DNA of 64,000 bases from Sphagnum compactum. Its lineage: Eukaryota; Bryophyta; Sphagnopsida; Sphagnales. The notes under the pieces are model-generated. The model made no database searches. It was not told the origin of the DNA and saw only the letters and a list, made by a program, of their open reading frames with translations. The translations under genes were made by a program, and so were the position numbers. The stretch covers positions 14,990,302 through 15,054,301 of the forward strand of contig OZ234497.1 in NCBI GenBank assembly GCA_965153455.1, in the 5' to 3' direction. Shown here piece by piece: positions 25,255 to 36,300 of the stretch. The stretch's first letter is position 1. Each line of letters opens with the position of its first letter.

Positions 25255-25740
25255 TTCAAGCTTTTGGCACAAAGGTTTTGGGCATTGGGACTTTTGTGTT
25301 TTTATGTTTTTGCACTTTGTGATTTGTGTTCAATGCTTACCATTGCTTCGAGTTGCTTTGCATTTTGAAATTTTTTCTTTCATTTTCGGTTTGTGCTTTT
25401 GTGCTTTGTGATTTGTGCTCATTACTTATCTTTGCTTCAAGTTTTGCACTCTAAAGTTCCTTGTTCCTTCTTTCATTCTTTGTGCATGGTGTTCTGTGGT
25501 GCATGGATGGTGGCGTTTTGCGGTGCTTGGCATTGTGGTTTTGGGCATTGGAACTTTTGTGCTGTGTGATTTGTGTTTAGTGCTTACCTTTGCTTTAAGT
25601 TATTTGTGATTTGAAGTTCTTTCTTTCAATCTTAATGTGTGGCACTTTGCGGTGCATGGTGCTCTACAGTGTTTAGCACTTTGCTTTCTCAATGCTTCGC
25701 ATTTTGCTTTTTAGTGTTTGGCACTCTTAGCGTTACCAAT
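25255..25740. repeat. Degenerate tandem repeat rich in TGTGCTTTGTGATTTGTG
   Basis: Three or four diverged copies of a unit of about 120-150 bp share 'TTGGGCATTGG(G/A)ACTTTTGTG', 'TGTGATTTGTG', 'TGCTTACC(A/T)TTGCTT' and 'TCTTTC'. The 64-codon ORF inside it is a by-product of the low-complexity sequence. Confidence 0.65.
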
Positions 25741-26009
25741 GGCATAATTCCCATGAAGACTCATGTGGAAACAACACATCTAAAGTTATGGGTTCATAGG
25801 AAGTAGATTTGTAGTGAGAAGGTGGTAACATTTTATCATACTTGATAGCTAGGAAAAAAGAGGGCAAGTCCTTTTAGTTGTGTAATTACAACATTCTTTG
25901 GTGCCAAAAATCCTCATAAAAAAACTAATGATGTTAAACTACAATTTCTTAGGGATCTGGTGTTGTACATCTAAAAGGGTTATAGGCCATTATTTTCTTG
26001 TGAAAACAT

Positions 26010-27640
26010 TTGGCTTTGGAGGTCAATCTTACGTCAATGTCCTTGTACTTAGTTTCCTTTTTGATCTTTTTTAGTGGAAGAAGTGTTAGTTGCAATGGTG
26101 AAGAAAACATTGGACCAACACGTTTTGCCAAATTTGAAAACTACAACAATAGTTTCAACCAATTTCGATCTATGGATGTTTTGTGGCAATGTTGACACAT
26201 TTGCTCCACTTATAAATTTTTTGAATGAAGCTTGGATGTTGATTCATGTTATTGTGGGGCTATTTGAGGTTCATGAGACTTTCGGGCAATCCATGGCCAT
26301 ACAATTCTAGTCCTTATTGGAGAAGTATGGATTATTACATTAGGTAATTGCCTTTGTAAAGGATGAAGGCAATAACTTGACTACTATGGCAATAGTTTTG
26401 TAATCAATTGTTGACTATGAACCTTTGAAATTGCTCAGGGTTTATGAAGGTACTTGTTTTGGGCACATAATGTCGAAGGCGTGTTAGTATGCTACAAATG
26501 ACGACAAAGTTTTAGTTGGGCTAAAAAATGTCAGTGTGAAGTATGCACATGTTAGTTTATAGAAAACAATTACTTAGACCTAAAAGTCTAGGAAAAGGAA
26601 GTAGGAGTGGGACTGGGAGTGGGCTTGTTGTGAAAGCGGGATGTGGCATTGGAAGTTAAAAACTCTCGTGAAGACCAGATTTACAAGCAAGGTCATAATG
26701 TTTGAAGAATGTCTATAGTTTAAATACGCCATTATTCTTTGTTACGGAAAGTAGAAAGTTGTGACTTTGCAACAAAGAATGTTGAAAGCCCAAGTGTGGG
26801 ATGTTGTTAAAGTAATGACATTGTTGTATTAACATGTGTCATGAATCAATCAAGGGGCCATTGGCTATTGTCAGACACCTTGACAACAACTATTGCACTT
26901 ATTATCAACATGGAAGTAACATTATTGCTATTTTCTGGTGGGCCTGAAATTTCTGACTCATTTGAAAATGAGATTCTTGCTTTGTAGAAAAATATGCAAC
27001 TAGAGGTTATTAAGGTTATCAAACCTTTTTGCAGTTTTTGAAAACTTTTGATGGAGGGTCGACTCATAATATGATGGCCATCATGTTAAATCCATGTTTC
27101 AAATCTTTGTGTACTGGAAAATTTGTTGGAACGTGGGAATGCCATTCGGCTGGCGATTGAATATGATGCCTAAATTGTTATTCCTCTTTTGATGGTTTGC
27201 TTTGAACGACTGAACCCTATTGCCATTAATGCATCTAAGTTGATGTTGATGCAATTGATGTTGGTGAGGATTTTGAAGAAAATATGTTTGGTGTGGGGTT
27301 CAATTAAAGAATCTTCATGTGCGTTGGTTACTAGATAATTATCTCTCCTTAGGAGGCTTCCTTTTTGCCATCTACATGTGTAGATCCACTAGCATGGTGG
27401 CGCATCCATGAAGGCCAATTTTCAAACGTGGGTTTTTTTGTGAAACGGATTCTTGGAATCTTGGGTTCACAATAACAACTAAACGTTTGTTCAATCTTGC
27501 AAGGGTGTTGACAGCTTTAAGATGTCGCTTATAGGTGGAGAACATGGATTGGATCATCACAGTGGGGTCAAAGCATGGTTGGGGTACCCAAAAAGACTGC
27601 TTCATTTTATATTCACAGGACCCCCTTCATTTAAACATGT
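26010..27640 (+). pseudogene. hAT-like transposase relic
   Basis: Fragments in several frames with many stops resemble an Ac/hAT-type transposase. The 5' part encodes TTTIVSTNFDLWM, HVIVGLFEVHETFG and LLEKYGLLH-like pieces, as seen in the core where the element mimics 'S-D-x-W' and the catalytic region. The 3' part (27370-27600) reads DPLAWWRIHEGQF, GFFVKRILGILGSQ and VPKKTASF. This matches the C-terminal hAT dimerisation region (P-x-x-W-W...). Terminal inverted repeats were not found. It is not functional. Confidence 0.6.
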
Positions 27641-30193
27641 TGTTGAAACTTAATAACACGTTCATATTGAAAGTTTGATTTTATTCATAGATAGATACAT
27701 TACAAAGGTACTATTATATACATAGAATGTCAAATTTGAACAAGTTTAAGGATTCCTGCCAAGTCCTTATAAAAAAATCCAAGACTTTGTTTTATGAGAA
27801 AAAAAAAGTTCAAAGGCTCATGAGGAATGTCTAAACAACGTTTTTTGACCCAATATTTTTAACCACAAATACCTTATGTGTTAATGTGTATAAATGTATG
27901 AATATGACAAGAACCAAATGCCCTATTGTAATGTAAAATTTTTCAAAAAATCAAATTTCAAGGAATTTTGGGCCATTGATAGAACATGGCCCACATTGGA
28001 TAAATTTCATAATTGTCACTTTCTAAGTGAAAAAAATAGATACTTTAAAGGCCTATATAAAATTCAGAACAAAATTATTGCATTTGACATGAAAAAAAGG
28101 ATGAAATGTAGGACAAGTCATGGAAAAAGTGAATAAAAAGATGAATTTGGGAGTCTTTGGAGTGAGTCCTTAAGGTTCAAATGTGGTACCCTGATCATGC
28201 TTGGACTCGGTGGTGAGAAGTTGGTTTGATGACCCACGCCACAATTGTAAACCAAATGCAAATTTGAAAGAATACTTAAAAGAGGAATATTTTTTGGCAA
28301 AGGAAAACTATGACTTGCTTGAAGAAGCTGATTTCTTTGAACAATTGCAAGTTGACAATGATTAATTTTGTGGTTTACTTTTGTGGGGGTGGTTGGGGTA
28401 GGAAACTTGTGCTGCAATTGGGCAAAGTTCTTCATAGATTTATGAAGAATTCAGGTTCAATTCCCCTGCAAGTTACTTTGTTTTGGATTTTGCTTCTGTT
28501 GTTTTTGTTTTGGGAGATTAGCTTGTAATCTTCTAAGCAACCAGATTTGAAAATTTTGCATGCATAACCTTTGTGCATATTTGTCATGTTTCAAAAACTG
28601 AAAATTGAAATATTCATAACCGGTAGATGAAGGAAATAAAAATAAAAATTTGTAACCAGCTACTATTGTAGATTGATTTTATTTTTGATACATATCCTTG
28701 CCCAAAATAAAATAAAATCTGTTATTGGTATTCACAAGTTAGGTCTAGATGTTGATAACCAGACAATACTGGTCTGGACCACCGGGAGGTAATTTTCATT
28801 AGAAAAGAAACCCAAACATAATTTTTCATGAATTTATGCACATATGTAAAAATATAAAAAATACATCATTGGATTTAAAGAAAGTGCAAAAAATAAGTTG
28901 TAAAAATTTGAGAACATATGATAAACATATGAGCAAGAATATGCAGAATGCATCAATCTAGAGGTTGTTCAAAGCTATGGCAAAACTTTGAGCACCCAAA
29001 ATAAACACAAATGACACACTATTCATGCAATCAAACCTCATAAAAAAATTACATCTTGATTATGCTGTGCCTAAATTTCATTTCACATGAAACTAAAATG
29101 AATTGGATTTAACATTTCTAATGAAAAAACACTCAAGTAATTTGATGCTTAAAAAACAAATGAATTAACACAGTTTCTGACAACAGCACATAACTAGAAA
29201 GCTCCACAACAGGGACGAAGTTCCTCAAAGAAAAATAATGTATCTTGCTTGCTATCCAAGAATTGCAGCACCTCCAAATTAGGCTTTCCCTCGACCTTGC
29301 GAGATACATATATCTAATACAAGGCCCCACAACTGTCTTGACGGTGCCTTCCACGTTTACAACACTCAAATGCAGAGCTTCATACCCCCGGAACGCCTCG
29401 TGCAACAAAAGAATCACAAGGTGAAGAAGAGACCAACAACAGAACCATCACAAAAGCGCCAAAACAAAACAAAAGGAAAAAAAGGAAAGATCCAGCTTAG
29501 AAGGGGGGAAAAAAACAAAAATGAAAATCATACACAAAGGGCAATGTTCAGTACTCAATTAGCAGTCATGGAAACAAACCATTGTATTCTGAAATGTTCA
29601 AGTAGAAGGATGATCAGCGACAGAACTGCATTATGAGTTTCACTATGAAAACTTCATTAAAAGTCAAGAGAAGTAGAACTTAGAAGGTGGTCATCTGGTG
29701 TTTCCATTCGTATATAGGGTCACCCAATGTTTTTTCCCTTCTTTTTGCTTTGCAACTTATAAGCTCAAGCTAATTGCACCAAAACAAAAAGGGATTTGAA
29801 TGCTTGAAACTTAAGTCTTGATGATGATATCTGAGTGACTATGAATTTAATATGTATGTGGGTGCAAAGTACATCTTTTGACTTAAATTCCACACATCCA
29901 CTGCATTGTATGGGGAACATAAGCAGCAGCTTGTGTAGCAACTTGACCTTTTCGACATATGATGCAGAACTTTGTCTTTTATGTACAATTGTCATCACAT
30001 TCTGACTTCTGTTCACGACAGTTCTAAAAGAAATATCTGCCTTACTACTGCATGAGCTTCTTCAAGATGTCCAGATCTGCAGTCTCCTCATGATCTCGGA
30101 TTTTAATACGTTCATTTACAAGTGATGATCACAAAGCAGGAAACGCTAGTTACATAATGAATGCAGCAAGGGGGTCTGGACTACCAGTTCCAA
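27641..30193. other. AT-rich spacer and 3' flank of the bZIP gene
   Basis: Short ORFs (27894-28136 plus, 28118-28435 minus, 29133-29417 minus) show no family likeness. The stretch next to 30193 would contain the bZIP 3' UTR. No gene is supported. Confidence 0.45.
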
Positions 30194-32005
30194 TTAGACT
30201 AAAACATGATGAGTCACGGGGAAAGTAACAGAAGAAGCTGCTGCAGCAGCTGAGCCACCTGCTGCATGAGGGGCGCAGCTGGTGCCCAATTTTTGTTGAG
30301 TGAGGCGTTGTATTTGTTCTGATAATTCCACCTTCTCCTTCTCCAGCTTTATGATCTTATTTTCTGACTCTTTCAACCTCTTCTCTACCTCATGTTTCTC
30401 CTGTAATATGTGCGGGACATACTCCTCTCTTAGCCTCACATTCTGCATGCATGGAACCATATAAAACCAGTCAAGGACACAAATATTGAAGGGCTCCTCA
30501 TTACAACATATATGCAGCCTGAACCAACAGGATCGGGCTTCAATACGCGTGATCTCTGCTGAGTCTGTTCAGATCAAGAACTATGATTTCGATCCAACAA
30601 GTTAAGAACCCACGATTTATTAATTTCTGAGATAAACAAATCCTGACCTGTGCAGGAGGATCTGCATGTTCATTAGCTCTCAGATATGGAGACTCAGATA
30701 TTAATGTTACCTCTATATGGAGACTGTCAAGGCTGTCAGCTTTTCTTTTCCTGCTCCTCCTTGCAGATGCTCGGTTTGACTCCATTCTGCAACGTGAATT
30801 TCATGACGGTTTTGACGTGGTTACTAGGAGAATTGTTCAAGGGTCTAATTCAATTCAAAGAAAGGAGAGAGAGATATGTCGACTGCAATCTCCTCACAAA
30901 CAAATGCGAAGTCTCAAAAACCATCCGCAACATCACTTGCTAGCTATTGAAAAAGCGAGGGTGGCATTGAACCCAAACCTTCGGAGTTTTTTGACTTCAA
31001 GCCTAGCTTTGGCTTGCGCTGCCACTTCGTCGAGAATCGATGCTGAAAGCTGCATCCCTGATGATCCTAGTTGAGCCCTTTTCCTGCTCTCTGCAAAAAG
31101 TTGGTGCAACATAGCTGCTCTTCCTGATACGGCCTCCTCCGCTCCATTTTGAAACATGTAAAGCTGACGGTCCAGCTGCTCATGAGATTGTACAAAGTTG
31201 GCTGCTGTGGAGTTGGCGAAAAATGGAAAGTCCGCGGGGTTTGCAAACGACCGTAGTGCAGCAGTTTCGTAACCATTGCCGCTAATCATATTAACGCTGC
31301 TATTAGACATGATATTCCATGTTGCAGTTTGATCCGTAAAACTCGGCTCTAGTCCAAGTTGTGCTCCTGAACATTGATCTGATCAATGATACCGCAACTC
31401 AACAACAACTTCCCGAACAGATTTTTCTTTGGTTTGTATCATTTTCTGTGCGCAATATTCTTGAGAACAAGTAGGCTTTGCTAGGCCTAAGTCACTGGAT
31501 GTTTTGTACATAACAAGAAACGAAGACTAGTGCTGCCACTGGCCCATTGTGCAATCGAGAGATATTTCGAATTCAAGCAGCAGTCCTGTGAAAGATATTT
31601 CACATAACAACTTGCAGAGTTGATATTACATGTTGTACCTTGGTAGAATCCTGTCAATTCACAAGGAGGATTCAGCACCGGCGGCTCCTCCTCCGCCGCT
31701 ATGAATTGGTCACAGATTGCAGCAGACAACGGATGCACCGGCCCATTCGATAAATGAACAGGACTAGTACTAAATGTTGCAGTGCCATTGAAATTCTGGG
31801 AATCATCTGAGCTGCAGGTCGCTCCAACCTGGGTGCAGGAGCTTGAAAATTCCAAAGTCATTCTGTCACTGCCCAGCTCGAAAATGGTATCCTCTGCTTC
31901 TTCTTCTTCTTCTTGATCTGCAAGAGACTGCATCATCCCTGGCAAAGTTTCTTGCGGTGTCACTACATACTGATCAGGTGCATACTCTTTGAAACTGATT
32001 GCCAT
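30194..32005 (-). CDS. bZIP transcription factor
   Basis: Nuclear DNA-binding protein that acts as a dimer. Four exons join in phase: 32005-31639, 31366-30979, 30786-30711 and 30442-30194, giving 359 residues. The basic region spans two exons and reads KKLRRMESNRASARRSRKRK, with invariant Asn256 and Arg264 (N-x7-R). The first zipper Leu is at 274, nine residues after Arg264. The splice HIE|NVRL puts the next Leu at 281, the correct heptad, which supports skipping a proline-rich read-through after 30711. The zipper region continues with KESENKIIKLEKEKVELSEQ. The N-terminus is acidic (a run of Glu near residue 31), a possible activation domain. The ATG has A at -3 and G at +4. Basic-region sequence resembles plant group C/S bZIPs; the exact group is not assigned. 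Confidence 0.92.
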
Positions 32006-32013
32006 ATTCTCAT
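31963..32013 (-). promoter_or_regulatory. Overlapping upstream ORF in the bZIP leader
   Basis: An ATG eight bases before the bZIP start opens a 16-codon frame that overlaps the main ORF and stops at 31963-31965. Its start context is weak (T at -3, A at +4) while the main ATG is strong, so most ribosomes would be expected to pass it. Regulatory effect is an inference. Confidence 0.4.
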
Positions 32014-32052
32014 GAACAACGTCTACTTAACCTGCACGCGGCAAGCACATGA

Positions 32053-32256
32053 TCAGAGATACAAATATCCTAGCGAGAAATAAAAATGCAATAGTGTAGT
32101 CTCGAAATGCACGCCCTGCAGGAAACCTGGAATCCAAACTTCAATGTACGTAACCGGATTGAAAACACACGTCCCCAATTCAAGCTCAAACCTTAAAAAA
32201 ACAACTCTCCTTTCAAAATGCAGACTGCAACAAAATTCCAACGATTCTTCACACAC
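32053..32256 (-). promoter_or_regulatory. 67-codon ORF in the bZIP 5' leader
   Basis: If the leader is unspliced, this ORF starts after the predicted cap site and ends 47 bases before the main ATG. Plant S1 bZIPs have leader uORFs that mediate sucrose repression, but I see no match to that conserved peptide here. A GTGCAG acceptor-like site near 32033 means this part may instead be a leader intron. Confidence 0.25.
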
Positions 32257-32745
32257 TGCGCACTAGAAATTCGCAATTTCTTTTGAATCATAGACGATGC
32301 AGGCCTGGATCATCTTCCTCTAAGACGAGGTTTTGCGTAACATGTGCAGACAAGATCTAGATTGGGGATTCTCTTGAGGAGTCTCTCGTTCGAATCACTG
32401 CAGGATCTAGCTAGCTTGTACTACATGAGAAATCTGATCACAGTTGGTGATCGAATGTAAGCTTCTGACATCAGATCACCTGCAACTGAAACTCGCTTCA
32501 ATATTGGTCACCCACAGCTTAATATTATAGCTGCTGATCCAGGGACGAAGTTGCAGGCCCCAACTTTCAAGAGCTCACTTAATAATTTCTGGAGACTCCG
32601 AGTAGTAAGTAGTATGGAATTGCTGCGGAGATTCTTCAAATACTTTGGAATTGCGCATGCGGATTAGCTGCTTCACCAATGATCATCAGCTACATGGAAC
32701 AACAATCTAGCAAAACATACCAAAATGCACAACGGTGGACTAGCA

Positions 32746-32756
32746 TTATATATAGA
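32746..32756 (-). promoter_or_regulatory. TATA box of the bZIP gene
   Basis: The minus strand reads CTATATATAATG, a good plant TATA box. Transcription would start near 32715, giving a leader of about 700 bases that may contain an intron. Confidence 0.5.
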
Positions 32757-32968
32757 GAGATCCCGGCCGGGAGCATCAGGACGCGCAAGGAAGATCGTGG
32801 AATACGGGCTGAAGCCTGATATTGCTGAGGCCGCGCAGGGAAGATCTGGAGCCGCGTGAAACGAAGTGGAGTTCCGAGACCGAGATGCAGCGTGAAGATC
32901 ACGTGAACCGGAGAAAAGCCGGTCAAGATCAGACAATGTGATTGGTGGATCCCGAAGGAAAAAAGCGT

Positions 32969-33350
32969 AATTCCCATACCCTAGAGACAGAGTCGGAATT
33001 AGAAAGATTGCGTCGGGGAGGTCGTGGATGGATGGATAATGTATGAATGGATGCAACTCCCATACCCTAGAGACAGAGTCGGAATTAGAAAGCTTGCGTC
33101 AAGGGAATCATGGATGGATGGAACTCCCATATCCTAGAGACAGAATCGGAATTAGAAAGCTAAGGTCAAAGGGATCATGGATGGATGGATGTAACTCCCA
33201 TACCTTAGAGACAGAGTCGGAATTAGAAAGCTTGCAGGATCATGGATGGGTGGATGGATGTAACTCCCAGTCCCTAGAGACAGAGTTGGAATTAGAAACC
33301 TTGCGTTGAGGGTATCATGGATGGATTGATGGATGGATGATGGGAAGTAG
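32969..33350. repeat. Five-copy minisatellite upstream of the bZIP gene
   Basis: Five head-to-tail units of about 67-85 bp start near 32969, 33055, 33122, 33193 and 33262. Each begins AACTCCCATACCCTAGAGAC, continues with a GTCGGAATTAGAAAG-type stretch and ends in a variable (GGAT)n run. Length differences lie mostly in the GGAT run. The plus-strand ORF at 33043-33309 is just this repeat read through. It lies 210-600 bp upstream of the bZIP TATA box. Confidence 0.9.
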
Positions 33351-36300
33351 GGTCGGGAACAAGGCGGTAGCTGGTGGCTGCCTGGCTGCCTGCCGCCAGG
33401 CCTCGTGAGCCGACTCCTCTCATCGCTCCAACAGCTCCCAGCTTTCATGGAGTAGTGGAGTGATCTAGTGGTCCGCCAAACACTCGGCCTCCTTGCGGCG
33501 CTCCATAGTTGACGTTGCATGGGCAGCCCAGCCGCGCCCACTGGGAATGGGTGATCAGCAATGCCACACGGCCGGTCCCTAGTGTACAATTCCCGTGCCC
33601 ATACCTTTGCTGCCCTATCACCGTTTCCTCTCATTATCCTTTCTAGCTGCCACCTTCTCATTGCCTGCTACAGCAGTGGAGTTTGTGCAGGACCCTGGTG
33701 AGCACCTTACCTGCCCTCCATCAATTTTAGTAACAAGTCTCTGCACCGGCTCCACCAACACCTGCAAGATATTTTTTTGACTTCATGCAGTTTACCATTG
33801 AATTGTGCAACTGCTTCAACATTCTAACTTGTAACAACAACAGATCAGGGTCTTCATGGGTGAACCAGCACCCTTGTACTGGCCCAACATCAAGCTCAAA
33901 GTGAGGAGTTCACCACCTAATGATAAATTAATACGTATTTTTGTCTTGCTCAAATTGATTCCTAATTTAGTACTATTTTTTATTATCATTAAGCTCAATC
34001 TTATTCCTAATTTAGTATCAGTTTTCATCATCAACAGCAATTGTCTAATGGCTTGCTTGCTGTACTAGTGGCAGCTTAGCATTTGTAGATGACCATAAAT
34101 GTGAGGGAAAAGTTAGGCTGACCACTGCAGCCAAACAGATCAGCCTGTGTTACTGGGTTTTTCTTAACAAATCTCAATTTCAACTCCAGTGACTTGTTGG
34201 CCCAACGTTTCTTGTGATCTCTTTACAAGAGTTGTTGTCACATGGAAAGAAAGACAGATAGAATTATGACATGTGCCTTGGATTTGGTGTGTGAAATGGA
34301 TCTAACCATTTTCATTCAGAGGGGTCATTTTTGAATCTAGCTTGTAAGTCTAATATTCTCATCTGTGGTACTCGGTCATCTTTCCATTGAGTAGCTGCAC
34401 GTTCAACTGCAGGCTTCACATCTGTCCAGGAAGGGTTGGTTTCTTTGTTTTCTGTTTGTTCCCAATGGGTTCCTCAAATGCCTCGAGTGTTCTGCAAGAT
34501 GTTCCCAATAGCACCTCAATTTTAACTCATATTGTTTGGGCATAGCTCAACTTTCATGTATACGACTTGTAAAGGGGTGGGGGGAGGGTAAAAAGGAAGC
34601 ATGGTCCTCTACTTCTATTTTGGGATTGCGGGCCAAAAGGGCACTTCTATTGGGGACTCCTAAACGTTCCCAAAACATTGGTGCATGTTGGGGACGTTCA
34701 TAATTACAGGTGGGCCATTCCAAAATGGAATGTTTAATTTTTAAAGGATTCCAAAGTCCAATTAACTTTTTAAATTTAAATTATTATAATTGAATGAAAG
34801 CAACATAAAATATTCAAAAAAATTGACGAACTAACTAATTAAGGTTAGTTAAAGAACCTACTTACTTACTTACCTTTATTTCTTATCTTTTATAACCTCA
34901 ACCTACAACTTGCTGCCTACCTCATAGTCTTGTAATGATATGAAATAAACATGGCATTGTGAAATAAAAAACTTCACCAAAATTGGACACATTTTGACAT
35001 TGTTATCCATTGGTAAAGACTTCATTTATCATTATGAAGGTGAAGGGTTTAGCACCTAATACTTGCAACCTATGTGCATTTCTAAAGGGCTAAGATAAAT
35101 AAACTAAATTAAAGTATTAAGTAGATAGGTTACATAGGTCAAGTTAGGTAGGTTAAGCTATTTCCTAACTATCTTTTTTGACCTACCTAAACCTATTACC
35201 TCTCTACCTACCTATTAAATTTTTTTTTATAATAATCCAAAAATGATTTTAATTGAAGTATAAAATTCAAGTAATCAAATGGTGCAGTGGCAAATTCTAA
35301 TCATTCATTATATGACACCTCAACATTATATATGGTTTGTCCTCTATAACTCATCCTTAATGATTATAAGATGAAAAATGTCATGTCGAACATTCAATGA
35401 TTAGTTGTCCATGCACTTGTCTGTTACAACTAAGGGCCTTTAGTCATATAATGTATGGTACATGATTACAAAATCAATTATCAGTTATATATGGAATCAT
35501 AGATTTAAGGATTTCTTTTAGTGAATAAATTATTTGTATATTTTATTTTATTTTGATCAAATTTTAATTTGGATTATTATATGCTAATAGATAAAATATT
35601 TTCAAACAATGTGGATACTATGTAAAAAAAAATTGACTCCTTTAAACCAATTATTAATTGTTTTAATTGCATTAAAAAAATTAAATGTTTTAAATCATGC
35701 AATTGATTTCAAACTTATTGTACAAGAAAAACATGTTATCCTCTATGCAAATACATGTTCATTGGGTGAATTTGATGAAAAAGTAAATTATATGAAAATT
35801 TAAAAAAATTAAAATTATGAAAAAAGTGGCCACAAGAGGGGGAAATCTTTTTAATCATTTGGTTAGTTTTTTATATTCATTATGCTCAAAATGTGTAGCT
35901 TTAGGCAAAGGTCACATGTGCATGAAATAATAATGGAAAAAAGGACAAAGTTTGATTGTCCATAGAAGCTCATTTTGACTTTTTTTGCATTTTTGCAAAC
36001 TTATAAATCAATACATTGATACATAATTATGTACACATACGAAAATCACCACCACCACATACAAATTATCTTATCTTGGACTAATCAATTTTTCTCATTC
36101 AAATTTGTTCCATGTAAATGTTATTTGTAAAAGGTAGCCCTAAAAAAGTCCTAGAATTCTTATTCCTTTTTTTGGAACCCCAACTATCAACCAACCATGG
36201 GCCAATTTTTAATGTGGTGCCCCCCCCCCCCCCCCCCCCCCCCGCGCCCCCCCCAAAGAAAAAAAAACAAAACAAAATTGTGAGGGCGCCCATGAACTAA

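Noticed and set aside
30540-30710. Read-through of the bZIP basic-region exon (VTLISESPYLRANEHADPP)
   Set aside because: It puts prolines in the zipper; splicing at the GTAACA donor to 30442 restores the Leu heptad exactly.
33043-33309. 88-codon plus-strand ORF with internal repeats (LETESELESL)
   Set aside because: It is a read-through of the GGAT-type minisatellite and has no independent coding sign.
36099-36300. ORFs with poly-Gly or poly-Pro runs
   Set aside because: They are produced by the C homopolymer and have no other coding support.
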